DNA of 64,000 bases from Candidatus Methylomicrobium oryzae (GTDB lineage Bacteria; Pseudomonadota; Gammaproteobacteria; Methylococcales; Methylomonadaceae): the NCBI RefSeq assembly GCF_016745425.1, contig NZ_JAERVK010000002.1:62001-126000 (forward strand). The letters run 5' to 3'. Within the stretch, counting starts at the first letter, position 1. The number at the start of each line of letters is the position of its first letter. Positions 52,903 through 61,711 of this stretch are shown one piece after another. Under the pieces are notes generated by a model that saw only the letters and a list, made by a program, of their open reading frames with translations, was not told where the DNA came from and made no database searches. Both the position numbers and the translations under genes were made by a program.

Positions 52903-53383
52903 TCCAAAGACCCGCAAGCTTGTCTTTGATCTAAGGGATAATAGAAGACTGGCGATGTCTTCAACCCGTTATGAATCAGACGTTCGGATTGTTGGCTAAT
53001 AGCAGAAATGGCTGCTTCACACCGACTAAGAATTCCTCTATCGTTTTCGCTCGAAACACCTAAGCAATTAGGGCTTATATGGAGCATGACTCGACTGAAT
53101 GCCCTTTCGCGCATTTTGCTTGAGCGCTCGTACGCGTTTTCCCGGCTATCGTCAGCGTACCCCAAGAAACGCTGCCGGCGCGAACCGGCTGGACCGTCCA
53201 GAGCCCGCATGTAACGACTCCGGCAGAAAAATTCAGTGCCGTATGTATCCAGGACCAGTTATCCTGGCCGGCATGAACATACTTCGGTTAAACCTGGACT
53301 AAAATAAGACTCTTGCAGAATTTTTCTAAAAATTGTCGTTGCCGGTATTCGGTTAATCACAACTACGCAGAAGGCAAACCATA
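52903..53383. other. Gene-free gap
   Basis: Between the zur promoter and the SDR gene I see no convincing gene. Both strands have open frames of 67-133 codons, but they overlap each other, lack domains and look like chance. A small hairpin (CAAAGAC with GTCTTTG) lies near 52906-52929. Confidence 0.5.
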
Positions 53384-54067
53384 ATGACTACAGTATTGGT
53401 AACGGGCGCAAGCCGCGGTCTGGGATTGGAATTTTGTAAACAATACGCGGCGGAAGGCTGGGAGGTACTGGCGTGTTGCCGGCAACCGGAAAAGGCGGAT
53501 AAACTGGCCGGCATCGCGAATGTGCGGCTTTTGCCGCTGGATGTAGCCGATTTTGCACAGATAGACCGGTTAGCGAAAGAAATCAAGGACACGCCGGTCG
53601 ATGTGCTGATCAATAACGCAGGCATCTACGGCGACAGTTCCGGCCACGGCTTCGGGCAACTGGACTATGCGGCCTGGACAAGAACCTTGCTGGTCAATAC
53701 GCAGGCGCCGGTCAAAATGGCCGAAGCCTTCCTGCCGCATCTGCAGCGCGGCAAGCTGAAAAGGCTCGTTGCGATCAGTAGCCAGATGGGCAGCATCGAC
53801 GACAACGGCAGCGGCGGCAGCATTCTGTACCGGACCAGCAAGGCCGCTCTGAATGCCGGGATGAAGAGTCTTTCGATCGATTTGAAAGGTCTCGGGATCG
53901 GGGTATTCATCCTGCATCCGGGCTGGGTCAAGACCGACATGGGCGGGCCCAACGCGCTGATCGATGCGGAACTGAGCGTAAGCGGAATGCGCCGGGTCAT
54001 TGCGGACTCGACGCTTAGGCATAGCGGCTGTTTTTTGAAATACGACGGCTCGATTCTGCCTTGGTAA
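53384..54067 (+). CDS. Short-chain dehydrogenase/reductase (CsgA-like)
   Basis: The 227-residue Rossmann protein has TGASRGLGLEF (NAD(P) binding), NNAGIYG, a catalytic Ser in VAISSQMGS and YRTSKAAL (Tyr/Lys), with HPGWVKTDMGG after it. It belongs to the SDR branch of C-factor/sniffer-type carbonyl reductases. The substrate is unknown. It is a single gene with an AT-rich upstream region. Confidence 0.9.
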   Translation: MTTVLVTGASRGLGLEFCKQYAAEGWEVLACCRQPEKADKLAGIANVRLLPLDVADFAQIDRLAKEIKDTPVDVLINNAGIYGDSSGHGFGQLDYAAWTRTLLVNTQAPVKMAEAFLPHLQRGKLKRLVAISSQMGSIDDNGSGGSILYRTSKAALNAGMKSLSIDLKGLGIGVFILHPGWVKTDMGGPNALIDAELSVSGMRRVIADSTLRHSGCFLKYDGSILPW

Positions 54068-54210
54068 CGCCGGGAGTGATAATACGGCTTATTCCGGCAT
54101 TCGGCAGAAATATAAGTCTCATTTGAAGCCAGGAACATTCGCGGTCATGATCGTGTCATAAAGCTAAACTATACTTGACTTGTATTATTATCAATCGATA
54201 AGGTCGCGTC

Positions 54211-54414
54211 ATGATACGAAAATTAACCCCATCCAAGAGCAAAGCGTCTTCGGCCTCCGTATGGCGGGATTTCGATGAAATCAGCGAAAGCTTCGACCTG
54301 GCCTTGAGCCCGGAAGTGATCGGCTGGTTTCGCGAGCAAAACAGCAATGTTCAGGCCCGTAAGAGAGCGGTGAACCGTTGCGAACTGGACGAATATGAAT
54401 TGTCATTGAGGTAG
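54211..54414 (+). CDS. Small hypothetical protein, faintly BrnA-antitoxin-like
   Basis: The 67-residue product is basic at the N-terminus and has FDLALSPEVIGWFREQ, recalling the ribbon-helix end of DUF4415/BrnA antitoxins (SPEVxxxFR...). The expected following Arg-Ala pattern is weak and no BrnT-like toxin is adjacent. AAGG at -11 to -8 supports translation. It could be a decayed antitoxin or an unrelated small protein. Confidence 0.5.
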   Translation: MIRKLTPSKSKASSASVWRDFDEISESFDLALSPEVIGWFREQNSNVQARKRAVNRCELDEYELSLR

Positions 54415-54451
54415 CCTGTAGTCTGCTTCTCTTTTGGCGTGCTGCCAATTG

Positions 54452-54506
54452 CCGCAGCCCGGTTGCAGTTTCCTCCTAGCTGATCGGTTCCGGGCTGCGG
54501 TTTCTT
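54452..54506 (+). terminator. Rho-independent terminator
   Basis: CCGCAGCCCGG (54452-54462) pairs perfectly with CCGGGCTGCGG (54490-54500), followed by TTTCTT. The 27-nt loop is long, but the stem and T-run fit termination of the small gene upstream. Confidence 0.6.
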
Positions 54507-54617
54507 CAAACCGAACACCTGCTGCCTAATGGCAAATGTCCAAGTCCAGTGCGCGGTTTTGCACCTCTCGAGATTTGATACAATCGGCGATTATCTTTTC
54601 TCCTTCTTTCCCTCGCC

Positions 54618-55790
54618 ATGCCTCACCGCAATCATCAAGTTATCCGGATTACTCAAACTTCTGCCGTTAAGGAACTGTCCAGGACCCAAAAGCAGTTCAA
54701 TAACCTGCTCAAGAAAATCGAGGCGCAGAAACAGGCGCTGCTCGAATGGCAGGAAACCCTGCCGCTGTACAATCAAAAAATAGCGAGCGAATACAAGGCA
54801 CTCTGCGACAGTTTCAATCAGCACCGCGTCGATATGGTCTATCTGCTGGATCGCGCCTACGGCGAAAAACTTTTCACTAAAAGCGATAAAGCCAAAATCA
54901 GGCATATCCTGACCGAATTGGCCGAGCAGCTGATTCTCGAACACGGCAAAGACGAATTGAAGGAACTGTACAACAAACACATAGGCGACGATATCGATGC
55001 GGCGCAGGAAGAAGCCGATGCGATGGCGGCGGAATTGATGAAATCGATGATGGGCGGCATGTTCGGGATCGAGATCGGGGACGAGGTCGACGTCAGTTCT
55101 CTGGAAAAAATGCAGGCCTTCCTGCATGAGAAAATGCGGGAAGCCGAGGCCGAACAGGCCGAAAAGCAGCGGCAGGCCGAGGAAAAACGGGCCAAGCGCA
55201 AAAAGACGCAAAAACAGCTCGACAAAGAAGCCCGGAAACGGCAGGAAGAGCAAAACATCAGCCAGTCGATCCGCGAAGTGTACCGCAAGCTGGCCGCCGC
55301 TTTGCACCCCGACCGCGAGCCGGACGCAGAGGAACGCGAGCGCAAGACCAAGCTGATGCAGCGCGTCAATGCCGCCTACGAAAAAAAGAATTTATTGCAG
55401 CTCTTGGAGCTTCAGCTCGAAGCCGAGCAGATCGACCAGGAACACCTGAACAATATCGCCGAAGACCGGCTGAAATATTTCATCAAGGTTTTGAAAGAAC
55501 AGCTATTCGAACTGGAACAGGAAGTCTTGGGCTACGAGCAGGAATTCAACGGGCGAATGGGGCGGCCGTTTTATGCCCGGCTCAGCCCAAAGACGATGAT
55601 GATGGCATTGGAGCAGGATATCGGCTCACTCCGCCGCGACATTGGCAAACTGAAAGAGGAAATCGGAATTTTTCGGAACCCTTCCGCGCTGAAGGCCTTT
55701 TTAAAATCCTACAAAATTCCGAAAAAACGGCCGACGGATGACTTTGACGATTTTCTCGGCGGTTTCCTGCATCCGGATAGTTTCCGCTAA
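54618..55790 (+). CDS. Coiled-coil protein with an internal J domain
   Basis: The 390-residue protein is helical. Its middle contains a long charged coiled coil (about residues 170-215, rich in Glu, Lys, Arg and Gln), directly followed by a J-domain-like segment with the HPD motif in YRKLAAALHPDREPDAEERE and VNAAYEKKNLLQLLEL. The C-terminal third is helical and ends DDFDDFLGGFLHPD. HPD-containing J domains stimulate DnaK-type ATPases; partner and client are unknown. The J domain lies in the middle rather than at the N-terminus. It is a single gene, followed by a palindromic repeat. Confidence 0.8.
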   Translation: MPHRNHQVIRITQTSAVKELSRTQKQFNNLLKKIEAQKQALLEWQETLPLYNQKIASEYKALCDSFNQHRVDMVYLLDRAYGEKLFTKSDKAKIRHILTELAEQLILEHGKDELKELYNKHIGDDIDAAQEEADAMAAELMKSMMGGMFGIEIGDEVDVSSLEKMQAFLHEKMREAEAEQAEKQRQAEEKRAKRKKTQKQLDKEARKRQEEQNISQSIREVYRKLAAALHPDREPDAEERERKTKLMQRVNAAYEKKNLLQLLELQLEAEQIDQEHLNNIAEDRLKYFIKVLKEQLFELEQEVLGYEQEFNGRMGRPFYARLSPKTMMMALEQDIGSLRRDIGKLKEEIGIFRNPSALKAFLKSYKIPKKRPTDDFDDFLGGFLHPDSFR

Positions 55791-55828
55791 AAACGCCGGG
55801 TCATTCATCGTCCCGCTTGATGTCCGGT

Positions 55829-55890
55829 TGTAGGGTACGCTGTGCGTACCTTTTCACCACCTCAATGTGGTACGCACAGCGTACCCTACA
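55829..55890. repeat. GTACGC palindromic repeat, copy C, between 25-bp direct repeats
   Basis: Perfect 22-bp arms at 55829-55850 and 55869-55890 surround an 18-nt loop; the arms contain GTAGGGTACGCTGTGCGTAC. The unit lies between two identical 25-bp sequences, 55801-55825 and 55923-55947. The second of these is the 3' end of the CPXCG gene. Confidence 0.8.
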
Positions 55891-55922
55891 GCGGTTTGTG
55901 CCCCAAGCTGGCAAAAAGGGGA

Positions 55923-56120
55923 TCATTCATCGTCCCGCTTGATGTCCAGGACCAGCTCGCCAGCTGCATCCTCGGAAAGGATGAACAGGATCGGCCGGCA
56001 GCAGACCGAACAGTCTTCATAATAACGCTGGGGACCGGACGAAGTATCGACCAGCACGTCGAGCGGTTCGCCGCAATAGGGACAATCGATCACGATTTCG
56101 TCGGGTTCCTGCATCGTCAC
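55923..56120 (-). CDS. CPXCG motif Cys-rich protein
   Basis: The 65-residue protein has VIDCPYCGEPLDVLVD and DCSVCCRPILF, the two Cys pairs of the CPXCG zinc-binding family. The start is GTG at 56120, whose GTGA overlaps the stop of the upstream SDR gene; ATG at 56114 is an alternative. The family is widely conserved and uncharacterised. Confidence 0.88.
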   Translation of the reverse strand: MTMQEPDEIVIDCPYCGEPLDVLVDTSSGPQRYYEDCSVCCRPILFILSEDAAGELVLDIKRDDE

Positions 56121-56947
56121 ACCTTAATCAAGAGATGGTCGAGCCAGGCGGCAGGCAAAAGCCGCTTCAGCGTTCCGAACAGATAGGTCGGAAAAGTCAC
56201 ATAATAGCGGATTTTTGGCCGTTTCGCTTCGAGCGCATGCACGACTTTCTCGGCGACCGCCTCGGCCGGCAGCGTGAAAGGCACCGCCGCGCCTTCTTTC
56301 TGCAGGCGCGCTTCCATCGCCCGGTATTTATCGCGATGAGCGCTGCGTTCGGCATCGATATTTCGTTTATACAGCGCGAACGAATTTTCCCGAAAACGGC
56401 TCAGGATCGGGCCCGGTTCGATCAGCGAAATCGCTATGCCGGTGCCGCGAAGCTCCAGGCGCAAGGTATCGGCCAGCCCTTCGAGCGCAAACTTGCTCGC
56501 ATTATAAGCGCCGCGGTAGGTCAGCGCGACCAGTCCCAAAACCGAGCTGTTGTAGATGATCCGGCCATAGCCCTGGCGGCGCATCACCGGGATGATTAAA
56601 TTGGTCAGTTCGTGCGTCCCGAACAGGTTGGTTTCGAACTGAAAACGCAGCACTTCCCGGCTCAAGTCCTCTACCGCGCCGGGCTGGCCGAAAGCACCGT
56701 TATTGAACAGCGCATCCAGTCTGCCGCCGGTCAATTCGAGCGTTTGCTCGACCGCCAGCTTGATGCTGCTGCTGTCGGCCAGATCGAGCCGCAGCGCGGT
56801 AAAGCCCTCGGCCTGCAGGCGGGCAACATCGTCGGCCTTGCGCGCGGCCGCAATGACCGTATGGCCGCGCGCTTTCAGAACTTGCGCGGTCGTATAGCCG
56901 ATACCGGTCGAACAGCCGGTAATAAGGATCGTTTTCGCTGGCTTCAT
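56117..56947 (-). CDS. Short-chain dehydrogenase/reductase
   Basis: The 276-residue SDR has TGCSTGIGYTTA, NNGAFGQPG, catalytic Ser in IIYNSSVLG and YNASKFALEGL (Tyr and Lys), then EPGPILSRFR and a hydrophobic C-terminal end (YYVTFPTYLFGTLKRLLP). The C-terminal layout resembles the retinol dehydrogenase-like SDRs common in Gammaproteobacteria. The substrate is unknown. It overlaps the CPXCG gene and follows the DUF4124 gene by 4 bp. Confidence 0.9.
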   Translation of the reverse strand: MKPAKTILITGCSTGIGYTTAQVLKARGHTVIAAARKADDVARLQAEGFTALRLDLADSSSIKLAVEQTLELTGGRLDALFNNGAFGQPGAVEDLSREVLRFQFETNLFGTHELTNLIIPVMRRQGYGRIIYNSSVLGLVALTYRGAYNASKFALEGLADTLRLELRGTGIAISLIEPGPILSRFRENSFALYKRNIDAERSAHRDKYRAMEARLQKEGAAVPFTLPAEAVAEKVVHALEAKRPKIRYYVTFPTYLFGTLKRLLPAAWLDHLLIKV

Positions 56948-56951
56948 CGGG

Positions 56952-57542
56952 TTAAAGAGACTTGATTTCCTGCTCGGTTAAATAAAATTTTTTGCCGGTG
57001 CTGCAATCGACCAGAAACACCAGCGCATCTTGCGTACTTTTGCCGTTCAATTCGACCGACTCGACCCGGCCGCATTGACCGGACGCGAGGGCTTTTTCGG
57101 CCGCAGCACGCCGTAAACGCTCGATCTCGGGCAGGCGCGCGGCAAAATTTTTGACCAGGGACGGCAATTGTTCCGGATCGTAGGGCGGAATTGCAAAGGC
57201 CGAGTATTTTAACGGGTTATTTTTGATCAGGAACTGATTTTTTGCGCTTTCGTCCTTCGCTTCCTGTTTCAGCTTGGCCTGCTTCTCGGCCTGTTTTTTT
57301 TCTTCCTCCTCCTGTGCGTTCAGTTTCGCCTGTTCCTGTTCGTCTTTCATTTGCTGCTCCTTTTTTTCCCGATCCAGATCCCTCTTTATACCGGTTTTGA
57401 GGTCGATCTCTACATTGCTCTGTCCCATAGCGCAGGGATTGGCTTTGTAAACGATTTTACCGGTCTCGTCGGTGCATTTGTAAACGCCCGCGCTGGCCGC
57501 GAGCGAAAACAGGGCACCGAATAAAATAACGATGAGTTTCAT
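56952..57542 (-). CDS. DUF4124 periplasmic protein with a charged coiled coil
   Basis: The protein (196 residues from MKLIVIL) has a signal peptide (1-18), a DUF4124 domain with VYKCTDETGKIVYKANPC, a central Lys/Glu/Gln coiled coil (about 55-105) and a C-terminal part with two Cys (SGQCGRVESV and LVDCSTGKKFYL). DUF4124 proteins are secreted and of unknown function. The ATG at 57542 gives a proper signal peptide; an in-frame start 11 codons upstream spoils it. Confidence 0.85.
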   Translation of the reverse strand: MKLIVILFGALFSLAASAGVYKCTDETGKIVYKANPCAMGQSNVEIDLKTGIKRDLDREKKEQQMKDEQEQAKLNAQEEEEKKQAEKQAKLKQEAKDESAKNQFLIKNNPLKYSAFAIPPYDPEQLPSLVKNFAARLPEIERLRRAAAEKALASGQCGRVESVELNGKSTQDALVFLVDCSTGKKFYLTEQEIKSL

Positions 57543-57596
57543 GGTGTTTCGCCTGTCCGACAATAAAATAGACATTGAGTATAGGCCAAATCGGCA

Positions 57597-58928
57597 TCAA
57601 GCCCTATGCGCAGAATCTTTCTTTTCGGCCGCTCGCGACAGCGGGACGAATAGCAGCGCGGTTGCCAGCATCAGCCCGGTAAAGAACCAGAAATAGCCGG
57701 CTCCCGACAATTTCATCCCGCCATCTGCATGCTCGATCAGAAAATTGATCGCGCTGGTGAATAAATTGCCTAGCGACACCGATAAAAAATAGGCCGCCAT
57801 CACGACCGATTTGGCCGATTTCGGCGCTTCGGTATAGGAATATTCGAGGCAGGTGATCGACACCATCACTTCGGCGGCGGTCATCAGCAAGTAGGCCGGC
57901 AATTGCCACAGGATATGCACCTGGATGCCGTGATCCAGCCGCATCTGGATCACGGCAGGAATCGCGAACGCGAATACGGTCAGAAATAAACCGAACAAAA
58001 TCTTTTTTAAAGCCGTCAACCTGATCCGCCGGCTCAGAAAGGGGTAAACACCGTACGAGAAACACGGGGTCAGCAGCATGATAAACAACGGATTCAGCGC
58101 CTGGATTTGGGAAGACAAAAGTTCGACATTGCCGACTAACCGGTCCATTTTTTCGGCCTGGAGTACCCATGACGAGCCGATCTGCTCGAACAGCGCCCAG
58201 AATACCGCTACCAGCGCATAGATTGCGGCCAATCGGCCAAGCGCCCGCCAGACCGCCGGATCTTTCAAATCGTTGATCAGTTGCGGGCCCGCTGCGGGAA
58301 TTTTTACGAAACGGCGCCTTTCCAACCAGAAAATCCAAGTCGCCAATCCCATCAGCACGCCCGGCGCGGCAAACGCGGTCGAGGCGCCGGCATGGGCAAG
58401 CAGCCAGGGTATGATCAGCATCGCCAAAAAGGCGCCCAAATTAATCGCAAAATAAAACCAGCCGAAAACCTTGCCGAGCAAATGAAGATTGCCGGGGCCG
58501 AACTGGTCGCCGACATGCGCGGACACGCAGGGCTTAATCCCGCCCGCGCCGACCGCGATCAGCCCTAGGCCGAGCGTCAGGCCCAGGCGGGTATCGTCGA
58601 CCGCCAGACTCAAGTGGCCAAGACAGTACACCAGCGACAAACCAATGATCGTCCGGTATTTACCCCAGAAATAATCGGCCAGCAGGGCGCCGAACGCCGG
58701 CATCAAATACACCGCCGCGACGAACAGATGGAAATAACCCTGCGCTTCCCGTTCCGTCATCGGGTCGGGCTGGCCCGAAGCGCTCATCAAATAGCGGGTC
58801 ATGAAGATCACCAAAATCGCGCGCATGCCGTAATAGCTAAAGCGCTCGGCCGCTTCGTTTCCGATGATGTAGGGAATACCTGACGGTATTTCGGTAGTTA
58901 TATCTTGCCGATTTTTATCAAAGGGCAT
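57597..58928 (-). CDS. POT family peptide transporter
   Basis: The protein (443 residues from MPFDKN) has 12 or more helices. Features are AAERFSYYGMRAILVIFMTR (the ExxERFxYY peptide-transport motif region), FHLFVAAVYLMPAFGALLAD and GLIAVGAGGIKPCVSAHVGD, plus a C-terminal ISVTCLEYSYTEAPKSAKSV-like POT segment (written here as I-T-C-L-E-Y with E and Y conserved). It is a proton-coupled di/tripeptide symporter. The start is uncertain: 58928, 58961 and 59063 are possible, and none has a clear Shine-Dalgarno; 58928 is closest to the conserved fold. Confidence 0.87.
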   Translation of the reverse strand: MPFDKNRQDITTEIPSGIPYIIGNEAAERFSYYGMRAILVIFMTRYLMSASGQPDPMTEREAQGYFHLFVAAVYLMPAFGALLADYFWGKYRTIIGLSLVYCLGHLSLAVDDTRLGLTLGLGLIAVGAGGIKPCVSAHVGDQFGPGNLHLLGKVFGWFYFAINLGAFLAMLIIPWLLAHAGASTAFAAPGVLMGLATWIFWLERRRFVKIPAAGPQLINDLKDPAVWRALGRLAAIYALVAVFWALFEQIGSSWVLQAEKMDRLVGNVELLSSQIQALNPLFIMLLTPCFSYGVYPFLSRRIRLTALKKILFGLFLTVFAFAIPAVIQMRLDHGIQVHILWQLPAYLLMTAAEVMVSITCLEYSYTEAPKSAKSVVMAAYFLSVSLGNLFTSAINFLIEHADGGMKLSGAGYFWFFTGLMLATALLFVPLSRAAEKKDSAHRA

Positions 58929-59101
58929 CGTGTGGAAAAAATTTGCCTGTGTCTTAATCATAACAGGATGAAAAAATTTAAATCTATTTATTGTTATTAC
59001 TCCGGAAAACACTGTGATTAAGAGTAAATAAATTTTTCTTATCAATAATTTATTTAATCGCACAAGCTGTCTTTAAATCGGCTCCCAATCTGTTGACGGC
59101 T

Positions 59102-59145
59102 TGTGGATAAGTTTAGGCGCACAGTTTTGCACAATTTTATCCACA
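59102..59145. other. Pair of perfect DnaA boxes
   Basis: TGTGGATAA (59102-59110) and TTATCCACA (59137-59145) are inverted perfect DnaA boxes. They are separated by 26 bp that include TTTTGCACA, and they are preceded by AT-rich sequence from 58960. The layout closely resembles 30384-30427. No replication gene is near; the next gene is moxR. The remaining part of 58929-59302 has no gene. Confidence 0.5.
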
Positions 59146-59302
59146 GTAAATGCAGACTTTCCGCACAGAGTTACTCTCTAGGATTGGCGGCCCGAAAGCG
59201 GATAAAATATTGAACCATTGCCGAAAAGCGTGTTCTTACGGCAGAATTTTGCTCAACGTTGTTGTCATCCAGGATTAACAGGCTGTTAAACGAGACGGAA
59301 AC

Positions 59303-60295
59303 ATGGCGGAAACCCTCACTAATCAGAACATCACGCAACAGGCGTTGATTAAACTCAAAAACATCATCAACCGGGAAATCATCGGCCAGGAAGTGCTGGT
59401 TGAGCGAATGCTGATCGGTTTGCTGGCCGACGGCCATATTCTGGTCGAAGGCGCGCCGGGCCTTGCCAAGACGCGCGCGATCAACGTGCTGAGCAAGGGT
59501 ATTCAAGGCGATTTTCACCGAGTGCAATTCACGCCGGATTTACTACCGGCCGATCTGACCGGAACCGAGATTTATCGTCCCCAGCAAGGCACGTTTGAAT
59601 TTCAAAAAGGGCCGCTGTTTCATAATCTGATTCTGGCCGACGAGATCAACCGTTCGCCGGCCAAAGTGCAGGCAGCCTTGCTCGAGGCGATGGCCGAGCG
59701 GCAGATCACGGTCGGTCAAGCCACTTATCCATTGCCGGATTTGTTCATGGTGATGGCGACGCAGAATCCGATCGAACAGGAGGGTACCTATCCGCTCCCC
59801 GAAGCGCAGCTTGACCGGTTTCTGCTGCATGTAAAGGTCGGTTATCCGAATCCGAAGCATGAAAAAGACATTCTGCATCTGGCCAGAAAGGAAGCGCGTT
59901 CCGAATTTACCGCCAAGGCCGAGCGCTTCGAGGCCGTTTCGCAACAAACCTTGTTCGCCGCGCGCAACGAGGTGCTCGATGTGTACATGGCGGAAGCGCT
60001 TGAAGACTATCTGCTGCAGATCATCCTGGCGACCCGGAATCCCGAAGCGTACGGCCGCGATCTGGCCGGCTGGCTGCAATATGGCGCGAGCCCGAGAGCC
60101 AGCATCGCCCTCGACCGCTGCGCCCGCGCCAAAGCCTGGCTACAGGAGCGCGATTTCGTCGGTCCCGAAGACATTCAGGACATCGCGTTCGACGTGTTGC
60201 GCCATCGGCTGATCCTGTCTTACGAAGCCGAGGCGGAAGGCATCACCGCCGATCATGTGATCCGGGAATTGATTGCCCGGATTGCCGTACCGTAA
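59303..60295 (+). CDS. MoxR family AAA ATPase
   Basis: The 330-residue ATPase has Walker A VEGAPGLAKTRAI, LTGTEIYRPQQGTF, Walker B LILADEINRSPAKVQAALLE, sensor 1 MATQNPIEQEGTYPLPEA and a C-terminal lid with QYGASPRASIAL. MoxR ATPases act as chaperones for assembly of VWA-domain complexes. The following DUF58, DUF4381 and two VWA genes are the classic operon. The name MoxR alone does not imply methanol dehydrogenase: no mxa gene is here. Confidence 0.95.
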   Translation: MAETLTNQNITQQALIKLKNIINREIIGQEVLVERMLIGLLADGHILVEGAPGLAKTRAINVLSKGIQGDFHRVQFTPDLLPADLTGTEIYRPQQGTFEFQKGPLFHNLILADEINRSPAKVQAALLEAMAERQITVGQATYPLPDLFMVMATQNPIEQEGTYPLPEAQLDRFLLHVKVGYPNPKHEKDILHLARKEARSEFTAKAERFEAVSQQTLFAARNEVLDVYMAEALEDYLLQIILATRNPEAYGRDLAGWLQYGASPRASIALDRCARAKAWLQERDFVGPEDIQDIAFDVLRHRLILSYEAEAEGITADHVIRELIARIAVP

Positions 60296-61234
60296 ATGCT
60301 GTCCGTCAAGCGAAAGTCCGCGCAGCGTTCCGAAGTTGCGCCCGATGAACGGGTTAAGGTCAGCCTGAAGACGCTGGTCGATTTGGCCCGTTTCGCGGCG
60401 GGCTTTCCCCCTTCCGGAAGCCGAATCCGCGCGTTTCAAGGCGGCAGCTATATCTCCCGCTTCAAAGGTCGCGGAATGGAATTCGACGAAACGCGGCTGT
60501 ATCAGCCCGGCGACGACCTGCGCACGATCGACTGGAAAGTCACCGCGCGTACCGGCAAGCCCCATACGAAGATATTCCGCGAAGAACGGGAGCGGCCGGT
60601 GTTCGTTTCGGTCGATAACCGCTCTGCAATGCATTTCGCGACCCGTAGCGTGTTCAAATCGGTGCAGGCCGCGAAACTCGCCGCGCTGCTGGCGTGGACC
60701 GCCGAATACCATGGCGATCGGATCGGCGGCCAGATCTTTTCGGACCGCGATTGCCGGGAGCTGAAGCCGCAGAACGGCAAGCGGGCGGTGCTGCATTTTT
60801 TGCATGCGTTGACGGATCGTTCCGTTCAGGGGCCACCGGGCGAATACCCTTTCGAGCAGGTGCTGGCCCGATTGGTCAAGCATGCCCGTCCCGGCAGCCG
60901 GGTGTATCTGATCAGCGATTTTCGCGGGCTCAGCGAGGCGGCGGAGACGCATCTGTCGCGGATCGCCGAACATTGCGATGTGGTCCTGTTCTTTGTGTTC
61001 GATGCGCTCGAACAAAGTCTTCCCGCCACAGGCCGTTACCGTTTCACCGACGGGGAGCGCGATGTGGTGATGGACAGCGCGGATGCACAGCGTTTGGCCG
61101 AGTACCGGCGACGTTTTGCGGAGCGCCTGCAGCGTTTGCAGATGCTTGCCCGCCGGGAAAAGTTCCAGTTGGTCCTGTGCGGCACCGCAGACGACCCGGT
61201 GCAGCTTCTGAAACATCTGATGCGGGGCCAATAA
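60296..61234 (+). CDS. DUF58 protein of the MoxR/Bat operon
   Basis: The 312-residue protein has the DUF58 signature: GRGMEFDETRLYQPGDDLRT and IDWKVTARTGKPHTKIFREE, then VFVSVDNRSAMHFAT (VWA-like) in the C-terminal half. It follows moxR without a gap (stop TAA then ATG) and is followed equally closely by the DUF4381 gene. DUF58 proteins are constant partners of MoxR; function unclear. Confidence 0.93.
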   Translation: MLSVKRKSAQRSEVAPDERVKVSLKTLVDLARFAAGFPPSGSRIRAFQGGSYISRFKGRGMEFDETRLYQPGDDLRTIDWKVTARTGKPHTKIFREERERPVFVSVDNRSAMHFATRSVFKSVQAAKLAALLAWTAEYHGDRIGGQIFSDRDCRELKPQNGKRAVLHFLHALTDRSVQGPPGEYPFEQVLARLVKHARPGSRVYLISDFRGLSEAAETHLSRIAEHCDVVLFFVFDALEQSLPATGRYRFTDGERDVVMDSADAQRLAEYRRRFAERLQRLQMLARREKFQLVLCGTADDPVQLLKHLMRGQ

Positions 61235-61711
61235 ATGCCGGTTGCCGATCTGCCGCTGCGCGACATTCATATTCCGGAAGCGATCGGCTGGTGGCCGCCG
61301 GCGATCGGCTGGTGGCTGGTTCTGGTCATGACGCCGCTGCTGCTGGGCATGTTGTATTGGCTGTACAGGCGGCTGACCCGAAAAACGGCGGTCAAAACCG
61401 CCCGCCAACTGCTCAAGGCGCTGCAAAACGATCCGTCGCTCGACGACCGGGCAAAAATTGCACAGTTGTCCGCCCTGCTGCGCCGGGTTGCGGTCAGCAT
61501 CGATGCGCGCCGCGAAGTCGCCGGTCTGGCCGGGCAGGACTGGCTGCGCTATTTGGACCGTTCGCTCAAGGGCGCGCCGTTCAGCGAAGGTCCCGGCCGC
61601 GTATTCCTCGATCTGCCTTATCGAAAAGCCGCGCCGTTTGAACCGGCGGTTCGGGATGTGTTCCAACTCTGTGAAGACTGGCTCAAAGCGCAACGCAAAC
61701 GTAAAAAATGA
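61235..61711 (+). CDS. DUF4381 membrane protein
   Basis: The 158-residue protein has one transmembrane helix (about 24-45, WWLVLVMTPLLLGMLYWLYR) preceded by PLRDIHIPEAIGWWPPAIG, a DUF4381 hallmark. A cytoplasmic helical domain follows, with LRRVAVSIDARREVAGLAGQ, DWLRYLD and FLDLPYRKAAP. It overlaps the next VWA gene by 4 bp. It is part of the MoxR/Bat membrane complex by context. Confidence 0.9.
   Translation: MPVADLPLRDIHIPEAIGWWPPAIGWWLVLVMTPLLLGMLYWLYRRLTRKTAVKTARQLLKALQNDPSLDDRAKIAQLSALLRRVAVSIDARREVAGLAGQDWLRYLDRSLKGAPFSEGPGRVFLDLPYRKAAPFEPAVRDVFQLCEDWLKAQRKRKK

Noticed and set aside
52809-53210. 133-codon minus-strand frame upstream of zur
   Set aside because: It overlaps the zur start and Zur box, has no domain, and competing frames exist on the plus strand.
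54211-54414. BrnT-BrnA toxin-antitoxin module
   Set aside because: Only a faint antitoxin-like motif is present and there is no adjacent toxin gene.
59303-60295. Methanol dehydrogenase (mxa) cluster suggested by the name MoxR
   Set aside because: The neighbours are DUF58, DUF4381 and VWA proteins of the general Bat operon; no mxaF, mxaG, mxaI or related gene is present.
60140-61693. 517-codon minus-strand frame opposite the DUF58 and DUF4381 genes
   Set aside because: Spans gene boundaries of a tight operon on the other strand and has no domain.
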